Below, in pieces: positions 8,652-20,346 of a stretch of 64,000 nucleotides of DNA. Numbering within the stretch: position 1 is the first letter of the stretch; the number at the start of each line of letters is the position of its first letter. Origin of the DNA: Streptococcus halotolerans (GTDB lineage: Bacteria > Bacillota > Bacilli > Lactobacillales > Streptococcaceae); the NCBI RefSeq assembly GCF_001598035.1, contig NZ_CP014835.1:1587001-1651000 (forward strand), in the 5' to 3' direction. The notes beneath the pieces were generated by a model. It saw only the letters and a program-made list of their open reading frames with translations, did no database searches and had not been told where the DNA came from. The position numbers and the translations under genes are program-made.

Positions 8652-9359
8652 TTAATCTAAATCTAGCTGCGTAGAATCCTTATCTAGGATAGTCTGATGT
8701 GTTTTGGCAGACAAGAAGTAGTTAGCTTTCTCTTCTATGAAATTAAGAGCTTCTTTGAGGCTATCCTCTTTAGTGGCATCCACTAGTTCAATCACTAAAA
8801 AGGCATTTTTAGTGTTGTCAGTAATCATGGTTCTTTCGCCGTCACGCCAGTTGAAACAACGGCAGACTGCTCCAGCGTCATCGATATAGGCCAGTTCACC
8901 AGCTAAAGTAGGTCTATTTTCCTCGTCACCAATCAAGTAAAATTCATCCCCACCTTCGGTAATAGTGAGTTTCAAATCTCCTTGGAAAGTGTCGATATCT
9001 TCAGCCCCAACTGGTAAGGCATAAGTCAGACTAGCTGAATTATAGATATCCACTAATGGGCTGATAGTTGACACAGGCTTGTCAGAATCAACACGTTTCA
9101 ATAAGGCTTCAATACTAGATCTGGCACCTTTTTTTGTTTTAAATTTTTGGTAAGCTTTACGGTAAGTTTGAACAACATCGTTTTGGCTAAATTGGTCTTC
9201 TTGTAAATGACTCTTAGCTTTCTGGTTACTAAGCTTTAAAAGCTCTTCTAGTTCACCAGCTAATTCTTCTTTCATCTGATAATCTTTAATCAGTACAACA
9301 CCAATTTTAGAATCAGGGAAGAGTTCCCAGTATGATGAATCAACGATAAAAGTTCCCAT
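8652..9359 (-). CDS. B3/B4 domain protein (tRNA-editing-like)
   Basis: A 235-residue cytoplasmic protein that I recognise as a stand-alone B3/B4 domain, the fold of the phenylalanyl-tRNA synthetase beta subunit editing region. The central stretch with SLTYALPVGAEDID and the glycine-rich GGDEFYLIGD segment are typical. The family is thought to bind or edit misacylated tRNA or a related ligand, but no function is proven. It has its own terminator and is probably monocistronic. Its place beside the ADI operon is conserved in some streptococci as far as I recall. Confidence 0.75.
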   Translation of the reverse strand: MGTFIVDSSYWELFPDSKIGVVLIKDYQMKEELAGELEELLKLSNQKAKSHLQEDQFSQNDVVQTYRKAYQKFKTKKGARSSIEALLKRVDSDKPVSTISPLVDIYNSASLTYALPVGAEDIDTFQGDLKLTITEGGDEFYLIGDEENRPTLAGELAYIDDAGAVCRCFNWRDGERTMITDNTKNAFLVIELVDATKEDSLKEALNFIEEKANYFLSAKTHQTILDKDSTQLDLD

Positions 9360-9649
9360 AATTAACGTCCTCCTACTTGCTTAATTGAAAAGTTTTTAGA
9401 ATAATACCACTTTTTAGAACAGAAGTCAAAAGGCATGACAAGTATATGAAAAATTTTTGGTGAAAAATAATGGTTTCTGTAGTTCAATGTTCAGGTGTTT
9501 TTTTAAATAGATATTATTTTTTGTCAATTTTACTACGGGAAAGCTCTCAAATGATGGATTTTTAACGGTGCTATTATTTGAAAACAAATGTTTCTTGTGC
9601 GCGATGTGGTCAAAAGGAGCAAAATCTTTTCGTTAAGTATTTTCTTTGG

Positions 9650-9655
9650 TATAAT
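9650..9655 (+). promoter_or_regulatory. Extended -10 of the flp/argR promoter
   Basis: TGGTATAAT is an extended -10 element about 95 bases upstream of flp. ATGAAAGCGTTGTAT directly after it is one mismatch from the cre consensus. No good -35 is seen. The remaining intergenic bases 9360-9640 hold nothing I can name. Confidence 0.5.
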
Positions 9656-9751
9656 GAAAGCGTTGTATTATTTTTCTTGAAAATTTAATTTAGAGACTGG
9701 CTTAGACACTATGTGTTTATGCCTAATTAGAGAGGCAGGACTACACATAAG

Positions 9752-10432
9752 ATGATTACAAAGGAACAGTATTTTTACCTGAGACAGTTAGATGACTTTA
9801 AATATTTGACAATTGAGCAGTTCGATAATATTGTTAACAAGATTCAATATCGCACAGCACTTAAAAACCATACCCTTTTTTTTGAAGGTGATCATAGAGA
9901 AAAATTATTTTTAATTCAATCAGGTTATGCTAAAATCGAGCAAACGGATGCGTCAGGGTCATTTATCTATACCGATTATGTTAGACAGGATACAATCTTT
10001 CCCTATGGTGGTTTATTTTTTGATGATGTTTATCACTTCTCTGCTGTGGCGATTACTGATGTTGGTTATTTTAGTCTACCAATGGAAGTTTATGAGACGC
10101 ACGCTCTTCAAAATATCAATCAAATGAAACATCTCTGTCGAAAATATTCTAAGTTACTAAACGTTCATGAAATCAAATTACGTAATATGGTAACATCAAG
10201 TGCAAGGATGCGCGTCGTTCAGACCTTAGCAACGCTACTTTTAGAAGTCACGACTGAAGAAGGACGCCTTCCTTTTCCAATCACGACGATTGAAATCGCC
10301 AATATGAGCGCGACGACACGTGAAACAGTTAGTCATGTGTTAAAAGAATTGCGTCAGAAAGATATTGTTGAATTGAAATACAAAACACTTTTTTACAATG
10401 ATAAACAATATTTTAAAAAATTCATTGAATAA
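9752..10432 (+). CDS. flp: Crp/Fnr-family regulator of the ADI genes
   Basis: A 226-residue Crp/Fnr-type transcription factor: a cyclic-nucleotide-binding-like beta barrel at about residues 20-115, a dimer helix, and a C-terminal winged helix with recognition helix in MSATTRETVSHVLKELR. No N-terminal cysteine cluster for an iron-sulfur centre is present, so it is unlikely to sense oxygen as classic Fnr does. In S. gordonii and S. suis the equivalent Flp protein activates the ADI operon. It is divergent from the B3/B4 gene and 9 bases upstream of argR, so the two regulators are co-transcribed. Confidence 0.85.
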   Translation: MITKEQYFYLRQLDDFKYLTIEQFDNIVNKIQYRTALKNHTLFFEGDHREKLFLIQSGYAKIEQTDASGSFIYTDYVRQDTIFPYGGLFFDDVYHFSAVAITDVGYFSLPMEVYETHALQNINQMKHLCRKYSKLLNVHEIKLRNMVTSSARMRVVQTLATLLLEVTTEEGRLPFPITTIEIANMSATTRETVSHVLKELRQKDIVELKYKTLFYNDKQYFKKFIE

Positions 10433-10441
10433 GGATTTTAT

Positions 10442-10927
10442 ATGAATAAAAAAGAAATGAGACACCAATTAATCCGCTCTTTACTTACTGAAACCAAAAT
10501 TCATACACAACATGAATTAGGACAGTTACTTGAAAAAAATGGCATATCAGTCACGCAAGCGACCCTTTCTCGTGATGTGAAAGAGTTGAATCTTGTTAAG
10601 ATAAGCGACGGTAATACTGATGATGCGGAAACTTATTATGAGATCCATAGCATTTCACAAGATCGATGGGAAAAACGGTTACGATTTTACATGGAAGATG
10701 CTTTAGTGATGCTTTTTCCAGTACAGAATCAAGTTGTTTTAAAGACTTTGCCTGGTTTGGCTCAATCTTTTGGCTCCATTTTAGATTCTATTTTACTATC
10801 GGAGATTTTGGCAACCGTTTGTGGAGATGATACTTGTTTGATTATTTGTGAAAACAACGAAGAAGCACAAAAATGCTTTGAGAAATTAAGTCATTACACC
10901 CCGCCTTTCTTTTTTTCAAAAAGGTAA
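10442..10927 (+). CDS. argR: Arginine repressor/activator ArgR
   Basis: A 161-residue ArgR/AhrC protein. The N-terminal winged helix ([16 protein letters not shown]) binds ARG boxes and the C-terminal domain with GDDTCLIIC forms the arginine-binding hexamer. It adjusts ADI expression to arginine supply. It starts 9 bases after flp and ends in a terminator. Streptococci usually carry more than one argR-type gene; this is the copy linked to the ADI system. Confidence 0.93.
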   Translation: MNKKEMRHQLIRSLLTETKIHTQHELGQLLEKNGISVTQATLSRDVKELNLVKISDGNTDDAETYYEIHSISQDRWEKRLRFYMEDALVMLFPVQNQVVLKTLPGLAQSFGSILDSILLSEILATVCGDDTCLIICENNEEAQKCFEKLSHYTPPFFFSKR

Positions 10928-10986
10928 TTTATCACAATCATTGGTTAACTGAAAAGAGATTAGAACACTAATTCTGTCTAACATAT

Positions 10987-11045
10987 AAAAAACGAAGATG
11001 GTTATGTTTCTGAGTCACAGAAAAACAATCCATGTTCGCTTTTTT
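10987..11045 (+). terminator. Predicted terminator after argR
   Basis: An imperfect long stem pairs AAAACGAAGATGG with CCATGTTCGCTTTT and ends in six T. An inner CTG/CAG helix is also possible. Confidence 0.6.
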
Positions 11046-11065
11046 CTTCTAGTTTCCTTTCATGG

Positions 11066-11093
11066 TTGACAAAAAAATTTAGCGTGATATGAT
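11066..11093 (+). promoter_or_regulatory. guaB promoter
   Basis: TTGACA (11066-11071) and TATGAT (11088-11093) with a 16-base spacer, 46 bases upstream of guaB. Confidence 0.7.
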
Positions 11094-11106
11094 AATAAAA
11101 AAATAA

Positions 11107-12621
<1,515 letters not shown>

Positions 12622-12654
12622 TCCTATCTCAAGACGATTTATGGGTTCTTTCAG

Positions 12655-12696
12655 GTTGAAGAAAAGTCTATTTTGGAACTTTTCTTCAACTTTTTT
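12655..12696 (+). terminator. guaB terminator
   Basis: A perfect 13-bp stem (GTTGAAGAAAAGT/ACTTTTCTTCAAC), 10-base loop and six T. Confidence 0.9.
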
Positions 12697-12901
12697 AATG
12701 TTATTTGGGAAAGGAAAATTGCCAGTAAGCCTACTAAAATAATTTTTTAAAGATTGTCTTTATTGACAGTTAAGTTTTACACTCTCTTTTTCTCAGTCGT
12801 CTAAGGGCTTTGTTTGTATTTTGAAGAGAATCTTCGGATGCATTTTTATGCTGATTTTAAAAAAATAAGAAATATTTTACTATTAGAAATGAATCAAACC
12901 G

Positions 12902-12930
12902 TTGACAATGAGAACAAACTTTATTAAAGT
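12902..12930 (+). promoter_or_regulatory. Predicted promoter of the GRP transporter gene
   Basis: TTGACA and TAAAGT with a 17-base spacer. The rest of the 409-base gap 12622-13030 shows no gene. Confidence 0.5.
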
Positions 12931-13030
12931 ATTCTAGTTATGATTTTTAAATCGTGACAGCTAGTCATTATCGATTAGTGATGCTATGAACACAAATTAA
13001 ATGACATTATTTAAATGAAAGGTATCTATC

Positions 13031-13900
13031 GTGGAAGGTATTATTTATGCACTAGTTCCTATGTTCGCATGGGGATTGATCGGATTTACATCAAATAAGA
13101 TTGGTGGAACAGCCAATCAACAGACATTGGGGTTAACAATCGGAGCTCTTTTATTTGCGCTCGTTTCTTGGATTATCGTTAGACCAGAAATGACATGGAC
13201 ACTCTGGATTGTTGGCATTATCGGAGGATTGCTCTGGTCAGCCGGACAAAATGGTCAGTTCCATGCTATGAAATATATGGGGGTTTCAGTTGCTCAACCT
13301 CTATCAAGCGGTTCACAGTTGTTACTAGGAAGTTTGGTTGGCGCACTTGTCTTTCATGAATGGACTAAACCCATTCAATTTTTGCTTGGTTTGTCAGCGC
13401 TTCTTATTCTTTTGGTTGGATTCTATTTTTCCAGTCGTCAGGATAAGACAGAATCTATTGCAGGTGTTGCCGAGAGAGACTTTCCGAAAGGGTTCAGAGC
13501 CCTCTCTTATTCAACACTTGGCTATGTTTCTTATGCTGTTTTATTTAATAACATCATGAAATTTGATGCCCTTTCAGTGCTATTACCAATGGCGGTTGGA
13601 ATGTTTCTAGGAGCTATCTTCTTTATGAAGGGTAACATCGCTTTTGAACCGGTCGTTTTGAAAAATGCTGCTGTTGGATTACTTTGGGGAACAGGGAATA
13701 TTTTTATGCTTCTGGCGGCTGCCAAGGCAGGACTTGCGATTGCTTTTAGTTTTTCTCAACTTGGAGCGGTTATTTCGATTGTCGCTGGCATTCTTTTCTT
13801 GGGAGAAAAGAAAACTAAAAAAGAGCTCCAATGGATTCTTATTGGAACCATTTTATTTGTTATCGGGGCTATCCTTCTAGGAATTGTCAAATCATATTAA
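13031..13900 (+). CDS. GRP-family sugar uptake protein (GlcU/RbsU-like)
   Basis: A 289-residue membrane protein of the glucose/ribose porter (GRP) family in the drug/metabolite transporter superfamily, with about ten transmembrane helices. MFAWGLIGF at the start and the QPLSSGSQL segment near residue 95 are typical of GlcU/RbsU. The substrate is probably glucose or another monosaccharide, taken up by proton symport; the sequence does not decide which. The start is GTG at 13031 with AAAGG upstream. It is monocistronic and ends at a bidirectional terminator shared with recF. Confidence 0.85.
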   Translation: MEGIIYALVPMFAWGLIGFTSNKIGGTANQQTLGLTIGALLFALVSWIIVRPEMTWTLWIVGIIGGLLWSAGQNGQFHAMKYMGVSVAQPLSSGSQLLLGSLVGALVFHEWTKPIQFLLGLSALLILLVGFYFSSRQDKTESIAGVAERDFPKGFRALSYSTLGYVSYAVLFNNIMKFDALSVLLPMAVGMFLGAIFFMKGNIAFEPVVLKNAAVGLLWGTGNIFMLLAAAKAGLAIAFSFSQLGAVISIVAGILFLGEKKTKKELQWILIGTILFVIGAILLGIVKSY

Positions 13901-13901
13901 A

Positions 13902-13932
13902 AAAATCAGGTTCTGTTTAGGAGCCTGATTTT
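13902..13932. terminator. Bidirectional terminator between the GRP transporter and recF
   Basis: A 12-bp stem with one G-T pair (AAAATCAGGTTC/GAGCCTGATTTT) and a 7-base loop. It overlaps the last codons of recF. Confidence 0.85.
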
Positions 13933-15014
13933 ATAGTACCTTGATCAATGGTAAAAACAGTCATGTTTTCTGGCACCTGTTGCAGGTGTTCCAAACTTGT
14001 TGTTGTGATGAATGTTTGAACATTTTCCTTCAAAACAGCTTCTAGTAATTTAGCTTGACGGTGATTGTCAAGTTCACTCATGACATCGTCAAGTAGAAGA
14101 ATAGGGTAGTCTCCAGTAGATTGCTTGATCAGTTCAATTTCAGCCATTTTTAGTGATAAAATCAGGCTTCGGTGTTGCCCTTGACTACCAAAGCTAGCAT
14201 TCATGTCATTGATGAAAAAGGACATGTCATCTCGATGTGGACCAAGACTAGTATTTTTTTTGAAAATATCACGCCGATGTTGGTTTGTCAGTTGTTGTAA
14301 ATAATCTTGACGCAAAGTTGACACATCTGTAAATCTTATGGAAGAGTTATAAGCAATCTTAAGTCTTTCAGTTTCTTCTGAAATAGTTGCATGATGTTTA
14401 TTAGCTTCTACTTCTAGGTCTTTAATAAAGTGATGCCTATGAATCATGACACGACTACCAAAATCGGCTAATTGTTCATCTAATACAGAGAGAAACGTGG
14501 TATCAACGGTCTCTGTATTTTTTAAATAAGCATTACGTTGCTTTAAGACATGATTGTACTGACTTAGATCTGACAAATAAATGGTTTTTATCTGTCCTAA
14601 ATCAATATCTAAAAATTTTCGCCTTAAACTAGGTGATCCCTTAATCAGTTGTAAATCTTCAGGAGCGAACAAGACAACTGTTAAGTTTCCAATGTAGTCT
14701 GACAAGCGATTTTGTTTTAAATGATTAACTTTTGTAATGCGTCCTTTATCCGAAAGATGAATTTCTAATGGAACTTTACCATTTTGCTTATGAACGATAC
14801 CTGAAAGGTGAAGTTTGTCATGGTTAAAAGCAATTAATTCTTTATCGGATCGCGTACGATGACTGCGTGTCAAGGATAAAAAATAAATGGCTTCTAAGAA
14901 ATTTGTCTTACCTTGAGCATTTCGGCCAATAAAGACGTTTAGATTTTTAGAAAAGTTGGCTGAGATATCTTGATAATTTCGATAATGGTTGAGAGTAATG
15001 CTTTCAATCCACAT
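13917..15014 (-). CDS. recF: DNA repair and recombination protein RecF
   Basis: A 365-residue SMC-like ATPase that loads RecA at single-strand gaps. Walker [10 protein letters not shown] is near residue 30, the signature GSQGQHRSL is in the C-terminal third, and Walker [14 protein letters not shown] follows. It is translationally linked to the upstream yaaA (3-base gap). In many Firmicutes the pair sits in the oriC region. Confidence 0.97.
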   Translation of the reverse strand: MWIESITLNHYRNYQDISANFSKNLNVFIGRNAQGKTNFLEAIYFLSLTRSHRTRSDKELIAFNHDKLHLSGIVHKQNGKVPLEIHLSDKGRITKVNHLKQNRLSDYIGNLTVVLFAPEDLQLIKGSPSLRRKFLDIDLGQIKTIYLSDLSQYNHVLKQRNAYLKNTETVDTTFLSVLDEQLADFGSRVMIHRHHFIKDLEVEANKHHATISEETERLKIAYNSSIRFTDVSTLRQDYLQQLTNQHRRDIFKKNTSLGPHRDDMSFFINDMNASFGSQGQHRSLILSLKMAEIELIKQSTGDYPILLLDDVMSELDNHRQAKLLEAVLKENVQTFITTTSLEHLQQVPENMTVFTIDQGTIKSGS

Positions 15015-15017
15015 GGT

Positions 15018-15398
15018 TTACATCCCAGGAAAGCGTACAGGTTTTTTAGGTTGTTTTCCAGTCTGCGTCTTTGTGTTATCTTGTCTCGTTGGTTTTTGCT
15101 TGTCCTTATTCATTTTTTTTACTAAGTCAGCTACTCTTTTTTTCTCTGCTAAATCAAGTTGGTGTTGCTCAAGCTCTTTTTCATTGGGCTGGATCAGTGT
15201 GATAGTAATCCCTTCCTTAGGAAGTTCAACCTTATCACCAAGACGTAATTTTTTACCACGGCGTTTCTCATCTTCGCCATTAAATAAAACAGTATTATTA
15301 GCTAAATAGCCTTTGATAGCACCTCCGCTTTGGATAATGCCAGTTTCTTTTAAAAGGGCTTGCAAGGTAATATAATCATCGAATAGTTTATAATCCAT
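15018..15398 (-). CDS. yaaA: S4-domain RNA-binding protein YaaA
   Basis: A 126-residue protein with an S4 RNA-binding domain in the first ~75 residues (AIKGYLANN ... GKKLRLGDKVEL) and a lysine/glutamine-rich tail. The B. subtilis homologue sits next to recF and is linked to ribosome assembly. I start at ATG 15396-15398, which has GGAG, rather than an ATG four codons earlier with no ribosome site. Confidence 0.88.
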   Translation of the reverse strand: MDYKLFDDYITLQALLKETGIIQSGGAIKGYLANNTVLFNGEDEKRRGKKLRLGDKVELPKEGITITLIQPNEKELEQHQLDLAEKKRVADLVKKMNKDKQKPTRQDNTKTQTGKQPKKPVRFPGM

Positions 15399-15482
15399 CG
15401 GTCTCTCCATATCTTATTTGAAGCCATTATACCATAAAAAATGGTATAATTTATGGAACTACTCTTTCTTAAAGGAGCTTAC

Positions 15483-16730
15483 ATGGAAATTGTCAAAGGT
15501 GTCAACCTACATCTCATAAAAAATGAATCTTTAAAAACAGTCCAAGTAAAATGTCGCTTTAGTGGTTATTTGGATAAGAAAAATGTGGCTAGGAGAGTTT
15601 TAGTTGCTCAAATGCTAGAGACTGCCAGTAAAGCTTATCCAACTAATCGTGACCTTAGAAAAAAACTGGCTAGCCTTTACGGAGCTAGTCTGTCAACTAA
15701 TGTTGTCACAAAAGGGTATACACACTGTGTTGATATTGATGCTTCTGTCATTAGCGATGCCTATAGTTTTGAGTCCCAGTCTTTGCTAGAAGAGTTATTA
15801 GAAGTATTTAAGGAAATTTTGTTTAATCCTTTGATAACAACGGAGCAGTACCAACCAGCTAGTTTTGAATTGGAAAAACAAAATATTATGGCAGCTATTG
15901 ATACCGAAAAAGAAGATTTGTTTCACCTAGCTGATCAAGAACTTAAAAGACAATTTTTCGATGATTCCTGTCAAGCTTTGTCAACTTTGACAACCAAAGA
16001 GCTCTTGAATAAAGAAAATTCCTTTACAGCTTATCAAGAGTTCCAGCGTATGTTGCAACATGATCAAATTGACATTTTTATAGTTGGTGATTTTGATGAT
16101 TATAATGTGATTAAAGCACTACATCAATTTCCATTCAAAGAGCGCCAGTTAGATTTATCTCTAATCTATAAGCAAGACTATACCAATGTCATTTCGGAGT
16201 ATTTGGAAATCAAAGATAGTAAGCAGAGTGTTTTAACCATTGGTTATCATATGCCTTTCACTTATGGGGATAAAGGGCTGGCTTCCGTTGCCGTTTATAA
16301 TGCATTATTGGGTGAGTTACCCACTTCTAAATTATTTGTTAATGTTAGGGAGAAGAAGGGATTAGCTTACGCCATAGGCAGTCATTATGATTCATTTTCG
16401 CAATTGTTTACTATCTATGCTGGTATTCAGAAAGTTAATAAGTCTTTAGCTTTAAGGCTTATTTTAAAACAGACGAAAGAATTACGTTTAGGCAAGTTTA
16501 CAAACACTGAAATCGAGCAGGCTAAAGTTGTTTTAAAAAATCAACTATTAGCTGCACAAGATTATCCGAAGCAGGCCATTGAGTTAGCCTATCATGGGCA
16601 TTATTTCAATAGAGATAATTCAATTGACAACCTGTTGACAGAGATTGACAATGTTAGTAAAGAATCCATTGTTGATGTTGCTAAAAGATTGAAACTACAA
16701 GCAGTGTATACTCTAGAAGGGAGTGCTTAG
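15483..16730 (+). CDS. yfmF: M16-family peptidase-like protein (EF-P modification associated, YfmF)
   Basis: A 415-residue M16 (insulinase-like) protein without the zinc motif HxxEH, typical of the non-catalytic partner. The homologous pair YfmF/YfmH has been linked in B. subtilis to EF-P 5-aminopentanol modification. The ATG at 15483 has AAAGGAG at ideal spacing; an upstream ATG at 15453 has none. It is followed 2 bases later by yfmH, with which it probably forms a heterodimer. Confidence 0.88.
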   Translation: MEIVKGVNLHLIKNESLKTVQVKCRFSGYLDKKNVARRVLVAQMLETASKAYPTNRDLRKKLASLYGASLSTNVVTKGYTHCVDIDASVISDAYSFESQSLLEELLEVFKEILFNPLITTEQYQPASFELEKQNIMAAIDTEKEDLFHLADQELKRQFFDDSCQALSTLTTKELLNKENSFTAYQEFQRMLQHDQIDIFIVGDFDDYNVIKALHQFPFKERQLDLSLIYKQDYTNVISEYLEIKDSKQSVLTIGYHMPFTYGDKGLASVAVYNALLGELPTSKLFVNVREKKGLAYAIGSHYDSFSQLFTIYAGIQKVNKSLALRLILKQTKELRLGKFTNTEIEQAKVVLKNQLLAAQDYPKQAIELAYHGHYFNRDNSIDNLLTEIDNVSKESIVDVAKRLKLQAVYTLEGSA

Positions 16731-16732
16731 GA

Positions 16733-18007
16733 TTGCAGAAAGAGAGTCACGAATATCCTGATTTAAAAGTGTTTGTCCATAAAGTGAAACTTGATTGTGG
16801 ATTGAAGTTAGTTTTGATACCTCGTCCTAATTTCAACGAAAAGCAAGTTATGATAACAACCAATTTTGGTTCTACTGGCAGTTCCATTGAAACGACTAAT
16901 GGTCAAGTTGATTATCCCTTTGGTGTAGCCCATTTTTTAGAGCATAAAATTTTTGAGATGGGCGATGGTAAGGATGCTTTGGAGGATTTTACAACACTTG
17001 GAGCAGAGGCCAATGCCTTTACAACCTATCAGCAAACAGTCTATTACTTTTCAACCGTCAACGATATTGATGAGGGAATCAAAAAACTCATTACTTTGGT
17101 TAGAGAATGGCATATGACAGAGGAGAGCGTTGACGAAGAACGTCCTATTATCCAGAATGAAATAGTGATGTATGAAGATGATAGTGACTATCAAATGAAT
17201 AAGGCACTTTTAGCTAATCTCTATCCCAATACCCCCTTGAGTGAGGATATTGCAGGAAATAGCCAGACAGTTGAACAGATTAGTTTAGCCAATTTGACAT
17301 CAGCACATGATTATTTTTATCAATTAGACCAGTTAACCATGGTTGTCGTGGGTGATTTTGATGTTGACGGAATCGTCAATGAGGTTGACAATTTTGTCAA
17401 CGCAGATACAAGCAAAAAAGAAGTCATGATATCGCCTCTTCAAATCAGTCCCATTATTAAATCAAGTCGTTTTTCTATGGATGTCACGCAGCCTAAATTA
17501 GGATTAGGTTTTAGGGTCGTAGATGACTTATCAGGGATGTCTTTGAGTTACTACAAGTTAGGATTGAGACTGTTTTTAGCGATGTTGTTTGGCTGGACAT
17601 CTGAAACTTATCAGAATTGGTATGACAATGGTTTAATTGACTATTCTTTTGACTTTCATCTTGAAGTCACTTCACAATTCAAATTCGTAACCATTACCTT
17701 TGATACAGATCAGCCGATTGCTATGACTGGAAAAGTCAAGAAACTGTTTAAAACCTTTGCTCATCATACTGATTTTTCAGAAGAACACTTGACACTGTTG
17801 AAAAAAGAAATGTACGGTGATTTTATTAATTCCCTAGATTCGATTGATCAATTGGCAAATCAAGTGAGCCTATTCTTGGCAGATGGTGCAGATTATCTCG
17901 ATACTGGAGAGCTCATTCGTCAGATTTCTTTATCAGATGTGCAACTGATAGCCGAGCACTTTGTATCACATATGGAAGTAACCACAGTCACTATTTTTCC
18001 AAAATAA
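16733..18007 (+). CDS. yfmH: M16-family zinc peptidase (EF-P modification associated, YfmH)
   Basis: A 424-residue M16 peptidase. The inverted zinc motif HFLEH is at residues 67-71 (His67, Glu70, His71), with the distal glutamate in the NEIVMYEDD region. It is the catalytic partner of the preceding protein. It starts with TTG at 16733, preceded by GGGAG inside the end of yfmF. No signal peptide is seen, so it acts in the cytoplasm. Confidence 0.9.
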   Translation: MQKESHEYPDLKVFVHKVKLDCGLKLVLIPRPNFNEKQVMITTNFGSTGSSIETTNGQVDYPFGVAHFLEHKIFEMGDGKDALEDFTTLGAEANAFTTYQQTVYYFSTVNDIDEGIKKLITLVREWHMTEESVDEERPIIQNEIVMYEDDSDYQMNKALLANLYPNTPLSEDIAGNSQTVEQISLANLTSAHDYFYQLDQLTMVVVGDFDVDGIVNEVDNFVNADTSKKEVMISPLQISPIIKSSRFSMDVTQPKLGLGFRVVDDLSGMSLSYYKLGLRLFLAMLFGWTSETYQNWYDNGLIDYSFDFHLEVTSQFKFVTITFDTDQPIAMTGKVKKLFKTFAHHTDFSEEHLTLLKKEMYGDFINSLDSIDQLANQVSLFLADGADYLDTGELIRQISLSDVQLIAEHFVSHMEVTTVTIFPK

Positions 18008-18079
18008 GTCATGGGAAAATACTAGATTTTTTGATATACTAAAGATTAACTAGATGGATTAGAAATGAGGGGATGTCAA

Positions 18080-18958
18080 ATGATAAGAAAATCAGTTGGA
18101 ATGCAGTTAAGAGATGGTCGCGAATCAAAGCATTATAGCCTTGATGATCTTGAATCTCTAACTGGTATTAAATCCTCTTATCTCCTATCCATGGAGATGG
18201 ATCAATTTTCACTTTTACCAAGTAAATCTTATGAGATTTCCTACATCAAAAAGTATGCTGAAGTGGTAGATTTAGACCATGAGAGTCTTCTTCGCGATTA
18301 CCATATTGCAGTGGCTGAAAAACAAGAGCGAGCGGCGTCTCGTCAAGAAGAAGTGATTGAATTGGATAAGGATTCGGAGTCTTATAGTCGAGCTCAAGCT
18401 GGACAGCATGGTACCAGTCATCGTCAGACAGCAAAAACGGATAAAAAGAACCTGCTTTTTCTAATCCTCTCTCTTTTAGTTCTATTAGTTTTGTTAGCTG
18501 GTTTATTCTTTGTTTTTTGGAATCGTCGTTTGAAAGATTCCAACCTTGAAACGGCTAGGTCTTCTCAGATAAGTTCAGCAAGTTCTTCAAGTAGTAGCAG
18601 TGAATCTTCAACAAGTTCTTCAAGTGAGTCGCCGAGCCTAGCTGTGACGCCGTCGGTTGATGGTGTTAATCTAGCTGCTCATCTATCTCAGGCAAGCAAA
18701 CCTGTTGATCTCGTCTTTTCATTGACTGAAGGGGCTGCTGATCATTGGTTCGCTGTATCGAATTCAAACTATGAGTCAGGGGCAACGCTCAGTCAAGAAA
18801 CGCCTACAATTCGTGTAGCATTGTCTGAAGATACTAGTGAAACACTGATAACGCTTGGAAATACTTCTGGTATTAAGGTCACTGTGAATGGGCAGGAACT
18901 TGATTTATCGTCCTTATTAGCTGACACAACTGGCTATATTACATTAACGATTGAGTAA
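18080..18958 (+). CDS. rodZ: RodZ-like cell-shape protein (HTH, one TM, DUF4115)
   Basis: A 292-residue bitopic membrane protein. An N-terminal HTH_25 domain (residues ~1-70) is followed by a charged linker, one transmembrane helix at about 122-145, an extracytoplasmic serine-rich stretch, and a C-terminal DUF4115 beta domain. RodZ couples MreB or the elongation machinery to the wall; in cocci it serves peripheral wall synthesis. The ATG at 18080 has GAGGGG; an ATG five codons earlier overlaps that site. It is followed at once by pgsA, a common pairing. Confidence 0.85.
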   Translation: MIRKSVGMQLRDGRESKHYSLDDLESLTGIKSSYLLSMEMDQFSLLPSKSYEISYIKKYAEVVDLDHESLLRDYHIAVAEKQERAASRQEEVIELDKDSESYSRAQAGQHGTSHRQTAKTDKKNLLFLILSLLVLLVLLAGLFFVFWNRRLKDSNLETARSSQISSASSSSSSSESSTSSSSESPSLAVTPSVDGVNLAAHLSQASKPVDLVFSLTEGAADHWFAVSNSNYESGATLSQETPTIRVALSEDTSETLITLGNTSGIKVTVNGQELDLSSLLADTTGYITLTIE

Positions 18959-18964
18959 GGTATA

Positions 18965-19507
18965 ATGACAAAAAAAGAAAATATCCCTAATTTATTAACT
19001 GTAGTTCGCATTTTTATGATTCCCCTCTTTTTGCTATTAACGTCAGTTTCTAGTAGTCTTTTTGGTCATATTGTTGCTGCTATCATTTTTGCAGTGGCAA
19101 GTTTCACGGACTATCTAGATGGTTACTTGGCTCGTAAGTGGCAGGTTGTTACCAACTTTGGTAAATTCGCTGATCCCTTGGCTGATAAGATGCTTGTTAT
19201 GAGTGCCTTTATCATGCTTGTTGGTTTGGAAATGGCGCCAGCCTGGGTTACAGCAGTGATTATCTGTCGTGAACTGGCTGTCACAGGACTTCGTTTGCTC
19301 TTGGTTGAAACTGGTGGTAAAGTGTTGGCAGCAGCTATGCCAGGTAAGATTAAAACAGTAACACAGATGCTAGCGGTTATCTTGCTGCTCTGTCATTTGC
19401 ATGTCTTAGGAACAGTAATGCTTTATGTAGCCTTGTTCTTCACTATTTATTCAGGATATGATTACTTCAAAGGTGCTAGTTTCTTGTTTAAAGACACCTT
19501 CAAATAA
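18965..19507 (+). CDS. pgsA: CDP-diacylglycerol-glycerol-3-phosphate phosphatidyltransferase
   Basis: A 180-residue membrane enzyme that makes phosphatidylglycerophosphate, the precursor of phosphatidylglycerol. The CDP-alcohol phosphotransferase motif is complete (DGYLAR, eight residues, G, then FADPLAD). Several transmembrane helices follow. Its stop codon overlaps the start of ecfA1 (TAATG). Confidence 0.96.
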   Translation: MTKKENIPNLLTVVRIFMIPLFLLLTSVSSSLFGHIVAAIIFAVASFTDYLDGYLARKWQVVTNFGKFADPLADKMLVMSAFIMLVGLEMAPAWVTAVIICRELAVTGLRLLLVETGGKVLAAAMPGKIKTVTQMLAVILLLCHLHVLGTVMLYVALFFTIYSGYDYFKGASFLFKDTFK

Positions 19508-20346
19508 TGGGCAGATTTATGATTGAGGTTTCAAATTTATTTTTTAAATACCAGGAAGAACAGGAAACTTATACTTTAAAAGATGTATCGTTTCACGTGA
19601 AACCTGGAGAGTGGTTATCTATTGTCGGACATAACGGTTCAGGAAAATCGACAACAGCTCGGTTGCTTGATGGTCTTTTATTGGCAGAATCAGGTCACAT
19701 TACGATTAATGGCAGAGTATTAACCGAAGAAAATGTCTGGGAAATTCGTCAAGATATTGGCATGGTTTTTCAAAATCCTGATAACCAATTTGTTGGTGCC
19801 ACCGTTGAGGATGATGTTGCCTTTGGTCTCGAGAACAAGGGAGTTAGCCATTCAGAAATGACTGATAGGGTTTCAGAGGCTTTGGCTTTAGTTGGAATGA
19901 CGTCATTTAAAACACGCGAACCGGCCAGACTATCAGGTGGACAGAAACAGCGCGTGGCTATTGCAGGTGCCCTTGCAACAAGACCTAAAATTTTAATTTT
20001 TGATGAATCAACTAGTATGCTAGATCCAGATGGTCGCCAAGAACTACTAGGTACGATTCAAAAGATTCGCCAACAGTTTGACATGACTATCATCTCAATT
20101 ACTCATGATTTGGATGAAGTAGCGCTTAGCGACCGTGTTATTGTCATGAAATCAGGTGAGATTGAGTCTATCTCAACCCCCAGAGAGCTTTTTTCTAGGG
20201 GAAAAGATTTGGTAGCGCTTGGTTTGGATTTACCATTTACTGTTCGTCTGCAGGAATCTCTGCGGGAATTAGGATGGCAGCCAAAAGAATATAGAACAGA
20301 AACAGAATTGGAAGATGACTTATGGGAATTTCTCTCAAAAATGTAA
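19507..20346 (+). CDS. ecfA1: ECF transporter ATPase A1
   Basis: A 279-residue ATPase of the energy-coupling factor module that drives uptake of vitamins through exchangeable S components. Walker [10 protein letters not shown], signature LSGGQKQRV and Walker B ILIFDEST are present; serine rather than proline after DE is common in EcfA1. The start at 19507 overlaps the pgsA stop, which suggests translational coupling; an ATG four codons later is an alternative. It overlaps ecfA2 by 25 bases. Confidence 0.94.
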   Translation: MGRFMIEVSNLFFKYQEEQETYTLKDVSFHVKPGEWLSIVGHNGSGKSTTARLLDGLLLAESGHITINGRVLTEENVWEIRQDIGMVFQNPDNQFVGATVEDDVAFGLENKGVSHSEMTDRVSEALALVGMTSFKTREPARLSGGQKQRVAIAGALATRPKILIFDESTSMLDPDGRQELLGTIQKIRQQFDMTIISITHDLDEVALSDRVIVMKSGEIESISTPRELFSRGKDLVALGLDLPFTVRLQESLRELGWQPKEYRTETELEDDLWEFLSKM